64,000 nt of DNA from Rhizobium rosettiformans (GCF_016806065.1 NZ_CP032405.1:3810001-3874000); one strand, 5' to 3'. Shown: positions 36,228 through 45,687, counted from the stretch's first letter. Translations and numbers: made by a program. The notes: generated from the letters alone by a model not told the origin.

Positions 36228-37145
36228 TCAAAGGTCGAGCATTCCGACTGCCAATCGGACGGCCTGGCCACCGATCCGCGCCCGCGAGACCGCACCGTCC
36301 TTCACATCGATATGCAGGTGAATGTAGGAAGGCCGTCCCATCTCCACTCCCTGCTCGATCATCATCGGGTGATGACCGTCCGGCAGCGCGTCAAAATGAT
36401 GGATGGCGCCTGAAAGCGCGGCCACCGCAGACCCTGTCGCCGGATCCTCATGAATGCCCATATCGGGCGAAAACATCCGCGCATGGAATTTTGCGGCATG
36501 ATGCACCCCGCCGCGACAATAGATGTAGGCTGACGTCAGCCGTCCCTCGCTCATCGGCGCCACGCGTTCCCACAGTTGCGGCTCAAATTCGACGCTCTCG
36601 ATCGTCGCAAGATCGTGCAGAGGCACGAGAAGAAACGGGACGCCGGCACTCCACACCATCGGCACATGGTTTTCAAACCCAATGGCGCTGGCCTTGACCG
36701 ACAACGCATCGGCAAGCCCTTGCCGATCCAGTTGCAACTCATGGCGGCTCGAGAGGCGCGGCAGGTCGAATTCGGCGAAACTTGCCTCACCCGGCCTGAC
36801 CCGGACCGCACAGCGCACCGGACCGATGGTCTCCTCCAGCACGGAGACGAGATCCATGTTGGCGGTCTCGCCGCTATAGGCGCGCTCTGCCAGCGCAATC
36901 GCGGTACCCACCGTCGGGTGCCCTGCAAAGGGCAGTTCTCGGCCAGGGGTAAAGATCCGGATCCGGGCGGTGTGCGATGCGTGATCAGCGGGCTGGACGA
37001 AAACGGTCTCCGAGAGGTTCATCTCTCCGGCAATCGTTTGCATCATCTCGTCGGACAGGCCGGCACCATCGAAGATGACAGCGAGCGGATTTCCCGCCAG
37101 TTTGCGGTCGGTGAACACGTCATAGATGGCATACTGTCTCGCCAC
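36228..37145 (-). CDS. PhzF-family epimerase/isomerase-like protein
   Basis: PhzF/YddE-family protein of about 305 residues (diaminopimelate-epimerase fold). The family start QYAIYDVFTDRKLAGNPLAVIFD and the catalytic-Glu segment MNLSETVFV are present, as are GRELPFAGHPTVGTA and the second-domain FSPDMGIHEDPATGSAVAAL. Members isomerise small molecules, as PhzF does in phenazine synthesis, but no phenazine genes are nearby and the substrate is unknown. GTG 37145 has GGAGATAGG upstream. It lies 76 bases downstream of the NUDIX-like gene on the same strand. Confidence 0.88.
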   Translation of the reverse strand: MARQYAIYDVFTDRKLAGNPLAVIFDGAGLSDEMMQTIAGEMNLSETVFVQPADHASHTARIRIFTPGRELPFAGHPTVGTAIALAERAYSGETANMDLVSVLEETIGPVRCAVRVRPGEASFAEFDLPRLSSRHELQLDRQGLADALSVKASAIGFENHVPMVWSAGVPFLLVPLHDLATIESVEFEPQLWERVAPMSEGRLTSAYIYCRGGVHHAAKFHARMFSPDMGIHEDPATGSAVAALSGAIHHFDALPDGHHPMMIEQGVEMGRPSYIHLHIDVKDGAVSRARIGGQAVRLAVGMLDL

Positions 37146-37221
37146 GGGCCTATCTCCGTTGAAGGTCACGCTCGCGGCACACACTGCCCGAGGCGAAACG
37201 GCAAGGCAAGCCGAGCACAGA

Positions 37222-37959
37222 TCATCCTCGATCCTGAAAATACCAGCCGAGTATCGGCAGCATCGCGGCCCCGTAACGCTGCGCTGTTGGATCACCAGAG
37301 CGGATCACGACGGCCCGGGAGATTTCCGGCTCCGGACAATCGCGGGCAAAGGCGTCGATCCGATCGGCAAGAGCCTGCGCCGTCTCCGAAAAGGTGAAGA
37401 CGCGTGCCAAGGTCAGGCGTCGGGACCGATAGCTGGCGTATAGCACCGGATCTGCACGGGTCAGATCGAGATCGAGCCCGGTTTCCTCCATGACCTCGCG
37501 CCGCATATTGCCCTCGATATCGCACACCCCGTCCACGACATCGGACAAATCGAGCGACCCCGCGGCAAAATAGACCTGTCCGGGATTGGCGGTATGCGGC
37601 GCCATCTCGACCGCGACCAGCGCCCCGTCGGAGGAGACGAGCACGGGATAGCCGAACAGGTGGCAGGCACCGGCAAACTCCGCCTGCCGTCGCCACCAGA
37701 GAAAGGTCGCGAAGTTCGAGACATGGCCGAGCGCCTCGAGATGACCATCGCGGTATCGGATCTGGCGCTGCAGGATCATCCGGCCGTTGAAGAGGGCCGG
37801 GTTGGCCGCCACCTCACGCTCCCAGTTTTCAAAGATCGCCGCATTTTGCGTGAGGTCCAGAGGATGCGGATCTGGCGACACCCGCAGCACCAGCGAGCGA
37901 ACCGGATGCAGGCTGCCATCGGCCGGCAGGCCTACCTCGTCAGTCAAGAGATCGCTCAT
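37222..37959 (-). CDS. NUDIX-hydrolase-like protein with partly degenerate NUDIX box
   Basis: Protein of 245 residues. The second half of a NUDIX box is clear (REVMEETGL, with the metal-binding RE..EE), but the expected Glu eight residues earlier in GX5EX7REUXEE is replaced by Cys, and the spacing is loose. It is probably still NUDIX-fold; catalysis is uncertain. An N-terminal region of about 100 residues is not part of the standard fold (QRQIRYRDGHLEALGHVSNFATFLWWRRQ). The ATG overlaps the upstream nuclease-like gene by ATGA. Function unknown. Confidence 0.75.
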   Translation of the reverse strand: MSDLLTDEVGLPADGSLHPVRSLVLRVSPDPHPLDLTQNAAIFENWEREVAANPALFNGRMILQRQIRYRDGHLEALGHVSNFATFLWWRRQAEFAGACHLFGYPVLVSSDGALVAVEMAPHTANPGQVYFAAGSLDLSDVVDGVCDIEGNMRREVMEETGLDLDLTRADPVLYASYRSRRLTLARVFTFSETAQALADRIDAFARDCPEPEISRAVVIRSGDPTAQRYGAAMLPILGWYFQDRG

Positions 37960-39065
37960 GGCAGATGCAGGGTAATCGCGATCGGGCAATGGTCGGACGC
38001 CTTGGGCCTGTCCCAGCCTATGCGCGGATAGCGCTCGACGTCCTGCCCCGGCGGAAAGGGCGTGCGGAAAGGCTGACCGTTGCGGATCACCTCCGGAACT
38101 GCCATCGGATTGGCCTGAGCCAGGCCCCTCGACAGCCAGATATAGTCGAGCTGACACAAATGCTGCTCTTCGGGGCCACGCGCGTGATAGAGCGTCCAGC
38201 GATCAAGCGCATCCCGTCTCAGCATCGGGTTTTCCGCAAAAGCGTCATGCGAGAACACATCGAGCGCACTCGGCAGATCCGGCCGATGCACATATTCATA
38301 TCCAGAGCGGCGATCTCCGATGACATCGACGCGCTCCTGGTAGTCATTCATGTCGCCGCAGATCACGAAGTTTCGCCGCGACGCATTATCCGGGCCGAAC
38401 CTATTCTCGATGATGTGTCGCACAGCCTTCGCCTCGGCTTCGCGGATCGGCATGGTCGAGGTGCGCCCGTCCGTGCCGTCCCGGCCATTGGTCATCGACT
38501 TGAAATGCACGACATAGACCGTCAGCGGACGACCTCCGACGCGCAGATCGAGTTCGAGACAGTCACGCTTGAAGATCCGGTCGTCCGGCCGGATCCGCTC
38601 CCCGAGGCCCGGATGATAGAGGCCGAGGTCGTGATAGGTGAGTGCGGCATGACTGGTGACGTCGCGTAACTCGATCGGCTGGCCGTCACGGGTTTCTTCC
38701 CGCATCAGCACGGCAACATCGATGCCGCGGCTGTCATTGCCCTCGACCAGATATTTCTGCCGATAGCCCGAGCCGATCATGCGGAAGAGATAACCGTATT
38801 CGAAGGCCTTCAACGCTTCCATGTTGTCGACCTCCTGCAGGCACAGGATGTCGGCATTGGTGTCGGCGATCGCCAGCGCCGAGAGCTGCCGGGTGTCGTC
38901 GGTGGAAGAGACGATCCGGGCGGCCTCGAGCCGCTGATAGTCGGCTTCCGACTTGATCTCGAACAGCTTCAGCACGCGGTCCGATTTCAACTGGTTGCGA
39001 TAGCCGGTGAAATCGAAACGGGCGATCAGGTTCTCGATATTGAAGGTCGCAATGCGAATGGACAT
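37956..39065 (-). CDS. Endonuclease/exonuclease/phosphatase-family protein
   Basis: EEP-fold protein of 369 residues. Motifs are IRIATFNIENL (metal-binding Asn region), ADILCLQEVDN (catalytic Glu), GIDVAVLMRE, VYVVHFKSM, FVICGDMNDY (Asp/Asn pair), and the terminal KASDHCPIAITL with the catalytic Asp-His. The family hydrolyses phosphodiesters in nucleic acids, phosphoinositides or sphingolipids; the substrate here is unknown. ATG 39065 is chosen over a GTG two codons upstream. It overlaps the NUDIX-like gene (ATGA), so these two genes, and perhaps phzF, form an operon. Confidence 0.88.
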   Translation of the reverse strand: MSIRIATFNIENLIARFDFTGYRNQLKSDRVLKLFEIKSEADYQRLEAARIVSSTDDTRQLSALAIADTNADILCLQEVDNMEALKAFEYGYLFRMIGSGYRQKYLVEGNDSRGIDVAVLMREETRDGQPIELRDVTSHAALTYHDLGLYHPGLGERIRPDDRIFKRDCLELDLRVGGRPLTVYVVHFKSMTNGRDGTDGRTSTMPIREAEAKAVRHIIENRFGPDNASRRNFVICGDMNDYQERVDVIGDRRSGYEYVHRPDLPSALDVFSHDAFAENPMLRRDALDRWTLYHARGPEEQHLCQLDYIWLSRGLAQANPMAVPEVIRNGQPFRTPFPPGQDVERYPRIGWDRPKASDHCPIAITLHLP

Positions 39066-39173
39066 GAGCACCCGGGAATGAGGAGCGGCGCGGGAGGCGG
39101 ATCATGCGCAGTCAATCACGCCCTCTCCGCCGCCGCAACCCAAAGCGAGGCTGACGACCGCAGCTCACCCACG

Positions 39174-40397
39174 TCAGGCCGCGCGTGCCAGCGCATGTCC
39201 GACGAGCCGGCCGAGACGCCGAATGCCCTCCTCGATCATCGCTTCATTCGCACATGAATAGGAGAGCCGGATCGTATTGGCACCCGAACGATCGGCGAAG
39301 AAGGCCTGTCCCGGCACGAAAGCCACCTTTTCCGTCTCGACCGATCGCGCCAGCAATTCTGCGCCGTCCATGCCCTCCGGTAGCGTAACCCAGACGAACA
39401 TCCCGCCCTCCGGCCGCGTCCATTCGGTACCTTCAGGCATGTATTTTTCGAGCGCTGCCAGCATGGCATCGCGGCGGGCGACGTAAGCTGTCCGTATCTT
39501 CGCAATCTCTGCCGGAAAGTGCTTTGCGGCCACCTCGGCCACGACCATTTGGTTGATCGTCGAGGAATGCAGATCCGCGGCCTGCTTCATCAGCACCAGT
39601 TTGCGGATGACCGGCTTGGCAGCAACGACATAACCAACGCGCAGACCGGGTGCCAGCGTCTTGGAAAAGCTGCCGCAATAGATGGTCCGGCCGGCGTCGA
39701 TGCCGCCGCTGCGGGCAATGTCGAGCGCAAGGATGGGCGGAATAGCCTCCCCGGCATAGCGCAGATGCTGATAGGCCGCGTCTTCGATCACCGGAATATC
39801 GAGCTCGTCGGCCAAGGCCAGGATCTGGTGCCGCTCCTCAAGGCTAACCGTCTGACCCGTCGGATTGGCGAAATCGGTGGAGAGATAGGCAAACTTCACG
39901 GCACTCCCCTGCGCCTCAGCCTCGGCCCTGTAGCTCTCGGGCGTCCGGTTACCGATCGACAGCTGGTCATAGGCAGGCTCATAGGCATTGAAGGCCTGCA
40001 ACGCGCCGAGATAGGTTGGCCAGGTCACAAGCGCCGTGTCGCCGGGCGACAGAAACAGCTTCCCGAGATAGTCGAGTGCCTGTTGCGAGCCTGACGTGAT
40101 GAAGATGTTGTCGAGCTCGCAGGCAATGCCCAATCGCCCCATTTCGTCCCGCAGCCATGCGCGCAGGGGCAGATACCCTTCCGAGACTGAATACTGCAGC
40201 GCGCCGCCGGCCTTGCCATCGGCAAACAGGCCGGCATAAGCCTCGGCAAACTCCTTTTCGGGAAACAGCGCCGGATCAGGAATACCGCCCGCAAACGAGA
40301 TGATATCAGGTTTGTCGAGGAGCTTCAGGAGCTCTCGAATTTCAGACGCGCGCATGCGCGACGACCGCGTGGCAAAGACATGATCCCAGTTCAGCAT
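39174..40397 (-). CDS. PLP-dependent aminotransferase, class I/II (2-aminoadipate/MocR-catalytic type)
   Basis: Fold-type I aminotransferase of 407 residues. It has FAGGIPDPALFPEKEF near the N-terminus, ITSGSQQALDYLGKLF, DFANPTGQTVS, VIEDAAYQHLRY and the PLP lysine K246 in GSFSKTLAPGLRVGY; the Arg of the last motif region contacts substrate carboxylate. The sequence type is that of 2-aminoadipate or aromatic/branched-chain aminotransferases; the exact substrate is not readable. GAGGAAA precedes ATG 40397. A perfect inverted repeat sits between it and the divergent diguanylate cyclase gene. Confidence 0.9.
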   Translation of the reverse strand: MLNWDHVFATRSSRMRASEIRELLKLLDKPDIISFAGGIPDPALFPEKEFAEAYAGLFADGKAGGALQYSVSEGYLPLRAWLRDEMGRLGIACELDNIFITSGSQQALDYLGKLFLSPGDTALVTWPTYLGALQAFNAYEPAYDQLSIGNRTPESYRAEAEAQGSAVKFAYLSTDFANPTGQTVSLEERHQILALADELDIPVIEDAAYQHLRYAGEAIPPILALDIARSGGIDAGRTIYCGSFSKTLAPGLRVGYVVAAKPVIRKLVLMKQAADLHSSTINQMVVAEVAAKHFPAEIAKIRTAYVARRDAMLAALEKYMPEGTEWTRPEGGMFVWVTLPEGMDGAELLARSVETEKVAFVPGQAFFADRSGANTIRLSYSCANEAMIEEGIRRLGRLVGHALARAA

Positions 40398-40447
40398 CGG
40401 CGTTTCCTCAAGTCTTGTTGTTATCTGAGGCAGCAGACCATGAAAAT

Positions 40448-40478
40448 CTCGATAGGTCAACAATACTGACCTATCGAG
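40448..40478. promoter_or_regulatory. 31-base perfect inverted repeat between aminotransferase and diguanylate cyclase genes
   Basis: CTCGATAGGTCA (40448-40459), a 7-base spacer and TGACCTATCGAG (40467-40478), with all 12 pairs matching. On the minus strand TTGACC inside it could serve as a -35 element. It is placed 50 bases upstream of the aminotransferase start and about 115 upstream of the preferred cyclase start, as expected for an operator serving the aminotransferase promoter. A T run is lacking, so it is not a terminator. Confidence 0.7.
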
Positions 40479-40592
40479 GTGAACTCGTGCGCTTTACCGT
40501 TTGGCAACCATGTTTCTGCTGTTTCTTCAGGCAAGCCTAAAACGCGAGATGATTCGCTCTATAGTCTCGGTAACAGTGAAAGGACCCACCAC

Positions 40593-41786
40593 TTGCCGGT
40601 GCAAAAGCTTACCCTGCCGATGGTCGGCATCGACAATGAAGCGGATCCGCCCTCGGAGCATCTGAGCACTCTCTTCCATATCTTCCCCCACATCGTCGCA
40701 GCCATCGCGATCCTGTCGGCCGCCATCCTCCCCTATATGGAGGGTCGGACGTTGGAGGTCTCCATTGTCGCTGCTATCCTGTCGCTGCAAGTGGCCATGC
40801 GGGGCATTGCAGACTTCCGTTTTAGGCGACGCAGGTCATCCGACACGGCGCAGAAATGGCTGAAGCGCTTCACGCTCGTCTCTGTTTTGTCAGGGGTCGC
40901 CTGGGGGGCTTCGCTTGCCATTCTTTATAGCGGCGGCACTCCGGACACGCAGGTGGTCATCCTCGCCATCGGTTGCGGTATCCTCCAATCGAGCGCGGCG
41001 CGCGCCTATATGGCGCCCCGCTCTACCATGCTCGTCATGTTGGTGATGATCGCCTCGGTCAACTTGGTCGCGGTCCGCGAGGGCAACTGGATCATGGTTC
41101 CGATCTGCCTCGCCTATGTCGGCTTTCTCGCGAGCTACATGATCCGACTGATCGCCATGGACGAGAGACGCCTGGAGGCGGAGAGGAAGACCCGAACGCT
41201 GGTGGCGGCCCTGGCCGAAAGCAACGAGAAACTCACTGATGCCAACGAGCAATTGCGCCGTCATGCCGAGACCGACGCGCTGACGGGCCTTGGCAACAGG
41301 CGTGGTTTTGACGCGCAGTTGAGCCATCGTCTCGGTCGATACCGCAATGACCGCGAACCTCTGGCGCTGCTCCTGATCGACATCGACCACTTCAAGCTTT
41401 TCAACGACACCCATGGCCACCAGGCCGGGGATGCTGCGCTCCAGGTAGTGGCGGAAGTGATCGCTGCAAGCATGCGGGACATCGACGGCACGGCTGCACG
41501 CTATGGCGGAGAAGAATTCGCCGTAGTCCTGCAGGGCAATCGTGCCCTGCAGCCGGCTGTCTTCGCCGAAGACCTGCGCAAAGGCGTCGCTTCCCTGTTC
41601 CTGCCGACGGCCGATGGTGGATCAGCGGACCTGACTGTCAGCATCGGCGTGGCAACCGCTGGCCCTGAAGACGATGAGCGCAGCCTGATCGCCCTTGCTG
41701 ATCGCAGGCTCTACGATGCCAAGGCCTGCGGCAGGAACAGGGTCTGCGACACCGACCATGAGGAAAGGCTCGTCGGCTCCGCCTGA
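40593..41786 (+). CDS. Membrane-bound diguanylate cyclase (GGDEF)
   Basis: About 397 residues: roughly six membrane helices (about 30-185), a short coiled coil, then a GGDEF domain with DALTGLGNRRGFD, DIDHFKLFNDTHGHQAGD and the intact catalytic YGGEEF. An RxxD motif (RDID) lies six residues before GGEEF, one more than the usual inhibitory-site spacing. TTG 40593 is chosen because AAAGGA lies 8 bases upstream; the frame is open from GTG 40479, which directly abuts the inverted repeat and has no ribosome site. It makes cyclic di-GMP in response to an unknown membrane signal. Confidence 0.88.
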   Translation: MPVQKLTLPMVGIDNEADPPSEHLSTLFHIFPHIVAAIAILSAAILPYMEGRTLEVSIVAAILSLQVAMRGIADFRFRRRRSSDTAQKWLKRFTLVSVLSGVAWGASLAILYSGGTPDTQVVILAIGCGILQSSAARAYMAPRSTMLVMLVMIASVNLVAVREGNWIMVPICLAYVGFLASYMIRLIAMDERRLEAERKTRTLVAALAESNEKLTDANEQLRRHAETDALTGLGNRRGFDAQLSHRLGRYRNDREPLALLLIDIDHFKLFNDTHGHQAGDAALQVVAEVIAASMRDIDGTAARYGGEEFAVVLQGNRALQPAVFAEDLRKGVASLFLPTADGGSADLTVSIGVATAGPEDDERSLIALADRRLYDAKACGRNRVCDTDHEERLVGSA

Positions 41787-41804
41787 GCACGCCACACGGA
41801 CACG

Positions 41805-41838
41805 AAAAAGCCGGAGAAGTTTCCCTCTCCGGCCTCTT
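41805..41838. terminator. Bidirectional terminator between the diguanylate cyclase gene and ilvC
   Basis: Stem GCCGGAGA / TCTCCGGC (41810-41817 and 41826-41833) with an 8-base loop. AAAAA precedes it (a T run on the minus strand, strong for ilvC) and CTCTTGTT follows on the plus strand. The neighbouring genes converge. Confidence 0.85.
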
Positions 41839-41860
41839 GTTCATCTCTGGATGATGACAA

Positions 41861-43590
<1,730 letters not shown>

Positions 43591-43602
43591 GGCCGGCTCC
43601 TG

Positions 43603-43656
43603 GTACCGTACGGTACGGTTCGCACGCTTTATGTACCGCGGGAGGGCTGAGGTCAA
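43603..43656 (-). promoter_or_regulatory. TetR promoter and palindromic operator
   Basis: GTACCGTACGGTAC (43603-43616) is a perfect 14-base palindrome 13 bases before the TetR start codon. Upstream on the minus strand are TTGACC (43656-43651) and CATAAA (43634-43629) with a 16-base spacer. An operator immediately after the promoter is the usual place for TetR autorepression. Confidence 0.7.
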
Positions 43657-43706
43657 GACAGGTTTTGCGAAAAAAGAATGCAGATGCCTCGGAGAGGAGA
43701 CGCTGT

Positions 43707-43731
43707 CTTGGGCATCCGCGGACGCCCCAAG
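43707..43731. repeat. Near-palindrome in the TetR/array intergenic region
   Basis: CTTGGGCATCCGCGGACGCCCCAAG has outer arms CTTGGG/CCCAAG and an inner TCCGCGGA palindrome. It lies in the 403-base gap 43591-43993 between the divergent TetR gene and the small exported-protein array. No ORF of note is in this gap; its other contents are the TetR operator and promoter, an ATGACA...TGTCAT pair near 43760-43790, and the twin repeats described separately. Confidence 0.5.
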
Positions 43732-43870
43732 GAGCCCACCAAACTGTCACAAAAGGGTGATGATGACAAAAAATAATCGTTGTATGTCATAGTTAAATGA
43801 CGGTGTCTTTCCATTCTAACCCGCTGTTTTTCCTCAATCCTTCCTTCAAGTATCCTCCATGATACCGGGT

Positions 43871-43976
43871 ACTTTCACCGAACCAATCAGTTCGATTGTG
43901 CGCAAAGGGGTATTGATTTCCCAATCGCAATACGCCAAATACATCTCATCGAACCGAGCAGTTCGATTACGCAAGG
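43871..43976 (+). promoter_or_regulatory. Twin operator-like repeats upstream of the exported-protein array
   Basis: Two copies of CGAAC-N6-GTTCG (43879-43894 and 43950-43965) lie 71 bases apart. Each sits inside a direct repeat of about 35 bases (both contain GAACC, CAGTTCGATT and a following GC..CAAGG). In the second copy the arms extend to ATCGAAC/GTTCGAT. They precede the first array gene by about 30-115 bases and look like duplicated binding sites for one dimeric regulator, not adjacent to any known binder except the divergent TetR, whose own operator has a different sequence. Confidence 0.65.
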
Positions 43977-43993
43977 TTCTAAAGGCCAACACA

Positions 43994-44233
43994 ATGAAGA
44001 CCATCGCAGCAGCACTCCTGTCCACCATCGCAGCCGCTTCGGCCGCTTTCGCGATCGAGCCAGTCCCAGGCTCAATCACCTATGGCGGTGCGCAGCCAAG
44101 GCTCGAACAGGCACCCGCCGGTTCGAACTTCTTCCACACCTTCCATCTCAACGGCACGGAAGTCCATGAGATCTACAAGGTGAATGCAGACCGGACCGTC
44201 TCCCTCGTCTCCCGTTCCATGTCGAACGACTGA
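43994..44233 (+). CDS. Small exported protein, array copy 1
   Basis: First and most diverged member of a five-gene tandem family, 79 residues. The signal peptide ends AAASAAFA near residue 20. The mature part contains EPVPGSITYGGAQPRLEQAPAGSNFFHTF and ends EIYKVNADRTVSLVSRSMSND. It has no cysteine and no membrane helix after the signal, so a soluble periplasmic or secreted protein is expected. AAAGG precedes the ATG. I do not recognise the family. The conserved core PGSITY, APAGS.FFHTF and YKVNAD is shared with the later copies. Confidence 0.8.
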   Translation: MKTIAAALLSTIAAASAAFAIEPVPGSITYGGAQPRLEQAPAGSNFFHTFHLNGTEVHEIYKVNADRTVSLVSRSMSND

Positions 44234-44335
44234 CAGGACAAGGACGATCCCCATCACGGGTAGATACTACCCATTGCTACAATCTGGAGCTGAATGCCTG
44301 AGGCATGGCTCAATCTTAGATAAGGAAACACGACC

Positions 44336-44584
44336 ATGAAGACCATCATCTCTGCAGCCCTCATCACGCTTGCAGCCGGTTCGGCCGCATTTGCTGCCGT
44401 CCAGCCGATCCCGGGCTCGATCACCTATGACAACCCGAACGTCCAGCTCGAAAAGGCACCTGCCGGTTCGACCTTCTTCCACACCTTCTCCAACGGTGAC
44501 GGCCGTGACGTTCGCGAAGTTTACAAGGTCAACGCCGACAAGACGGTGACCCTGGTTAACCGCACTGTTTCCAACGCTTCTTAA
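44336..44584 (+). CDS. Small exported protein, array copy 2
   Basis: 82 residues: signal peptide MKTIISAALITLAAGSAAFA, then a mature part of 62 residues beginning AVQPIPGSITYDNPNVQLEK and ending with VNADKTVTLVNRTVSNAS. AAGGA precedes the ATG. Upstream is a small inverted repeat GGGTAG-ATA-CTACCC (44258-44272) in the gap after copy 1. Its 3' half is almost the same as copy 5, while copies 3 and 4 match each other, so the array has an A-B-B-A pattern. Function unknown. Confidence 0.85.
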   Translation: MKTIISAALITLAAGSAAFAAVQPIPGSITYDNPNVQLEKAPAGSTFFHTFSNGDGRDVREVYKVNADKTVTLVNRTVSNAS

Positions 44585-44683
44585 TCAGCGCGCCTCCCAG
44601 GACGCCAAAGACCTCCAGCGGCAGGCTCGGCCCTCTCCACCGCCCCGAGCCCCCGCCCACAAAACGCACAAAGGACCATCACC

Positions 44684-44932
44684 ATGAAGACCATCATCTC
44701 TGCAGCCCTCATCTCGCTCGCAGCCGGCTCGGCCGCTTTCGCTTCCGTCCAGCCGATCCCGGGCTCGATCACCTATGACAACCCGAACGCCCAGCTCGAA
44801 AAGGCTCCCGCCGGCTCGACCTTCTTCCACACCTTCTCAGACGGCAGCGGCCGTGACGTCAACGAAGTCTACAAGGTCAACGCCGACCAGACGGTGACCC
44901 TCGTCACCCGCACGATTTCCAACGCTTCGTAA
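44684..44932 (+). CDS. Small exported protein, array copy 3
   Basis: 82 residues, with the same signal peptide and core as copy 2 but SDGSGRDVNEVYKVNADQTVTLVTRTISNAS at the end. An AAAGGA ribosome site lies 9 bases before the ATG in a conserved spacer (ACAAAACGCACAAAGGACCATCACC-type sequence). By my count it differs from copy 4 at five of 249 bases, so this is a very recent duplicate or has been converted to match. Function unknown. Confidence 0.85.
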   Translation: MKTIISAALISLAAGSAAFASVQPIPGSITYDNPNAQLEKAPAGSTFFHTFSDGSGRDVNEVYKVNADQTVTLVTRTISNAS

Positions 44933-45029
44933 TCAGCGCGCCTCCCAGGACGCACCCTTCGGCGGCAGGCTCGGCCCCTCCCCTCTGACACTGAGCCGCC
45001 GCCCACAAAACGCACAAAGGACCATCACC

Positions 45030-45278
45030 ATGAAGACCATCATCTCTGCAGCCCTCATCTCGCTCGCAGCCGGCTCGGCCGCTTTCGCAGCCGTCCAGCC
45101 GATCCCGGGCTCGATCACCTATGACAACCCGAACGCCCAGCTCGAAAAGGCTCCCGCCGGTTCGACCTTCTTCCACACCTTCTCAGACGGCAGCGGTCGT
45201 GACGTCAACGAAGTCTACAAGGTCAACGCCGACCAGACGGTGACCCTCGTCACCCGCACGATCTCCAACGCTTCGTAA
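45030..45278 (+). CDS. Small exported protein, array copy 4
   Basis: 82 residues, nearly identical to copy 3, including the Q and T variants (NADQTVTLVTRTIS). The only protein difference I see is the residue after the signal peptide region (AAVQP against ASVQP). The spacer before it is also nearly identical to that before copy 3. The stop is followed by the same TAATCAGCGCGCCTCCCAGG-type sequence as copies 2 and 3. Function unknown. Confidence 0.85.
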   Translation: MKTIISAALISLAAGSAAFAAVQPIPGSITYDNPNAQLEKAPAGSTFFHTFSDGSGRDVNEVYKVNADQTVTLVTRTISNAS

Positions 45279-45387
45279 TCAGCGCGCCTCCCAGGACGCA
45301 ACACCCTTCGGCGGCAGGCTCGGTTTCCCCTCCCCCTTCCCCCCAACCGGGCCGCCGCCAACCCAACGCTACACAAGGAACACGATC

Positions 45388-45636
45388 ATGAAGACCATCA
45401 TCTCTGCAGCCCTCATTTCCCTCGCAGCCGGTTCGGCCGCTTTTGCAGCCGTCCAGCCGATCCCGGGCTCGATCACCTATGACAACGCCAATGTTCAGCT
45501 GGAAAAGGCACCCGCCGGTTCGACCTTCTTCCACACCTTCTCCAACGGTGACGGCCGCGACGTTCGCGAAGTCTACAAGGTCAACGCCGACAAGACGGTG
45601 ACCCTGGTTAACCGCACTGTTTCCAACGCTTCCTGA
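45388..45636 (+). CDS. Small exported protein, array copy 5
   Basis: 82 residues, last member of the array. The mature part begins AVQPIPGSITYDNANVQLEK and the end matches copy 2 (NGDGRDVREVYKVNADKTV). The spacer before it differs from the others (ACACAAGGAACACGATC) and its stop is TGA instead of TAA. It is followed within 20 bases by a strong terminator that closes the array. Function unknown. Confidence 0.85.
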   Translation: MKTIISAALISLAAGSAAFAAVQPIPGSITYDNANVQLEKAPAGSTFFHTFSNGDGRDVREVYKVNADKTVTLVNRTVSNAS

Positions 45637-45653
45637 TTCAAGGGTGCGTGGTG

Positions 45654-45687
45654 GGCCTCGGGGCTTCGGTCCCGGGGCCTTTTTTTT
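45654..45687 (+). terminator. Strong terminator of the exported-protein array
   Basis: Stem GGCCTCGGG / CCCGGGGCC (45654-45662 and 45671-45679, one G-U pair) with loop GCTTCGGT, followed by eight T. It is the only terminator-like structure in the array, so one or more transcripts from the five genes would end here. Confidence 0.92.

Larger units (their letters stand above)
44336..45636 (+). repeat. Tandem gene repeat, unit about 346-358 bases
   Basis: Four copies start at 44336, 44684, 45030 and 45388, so the unit spacing is 348, 346 and 358 bases, gene plus spacer. Three stops are followed by the same AATCAGCGCGCCTCCCAGGA sequence, and spacers before copies 3 and 4 are alike. The repeats are in the same frame and orientation and each keeps an intact gene. 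Confidence 0.9.

Noticed and set aside
40479..40592. Upstream GTG start for the diguanylate cyclase
   Set aside because: GTG 40479 directly abuts the inverted repeat and lacks a ribosome site; TTG 40593 has AAAGGA at good spacing.
44336..45636. CRISPR-like or transposon repeat array
   Set aside because: The repeat units are complete genes of about 250 bases with signal peptides and ribosome sites; no short repeat-spacer pattern, terminal inverted repeats or transposase.
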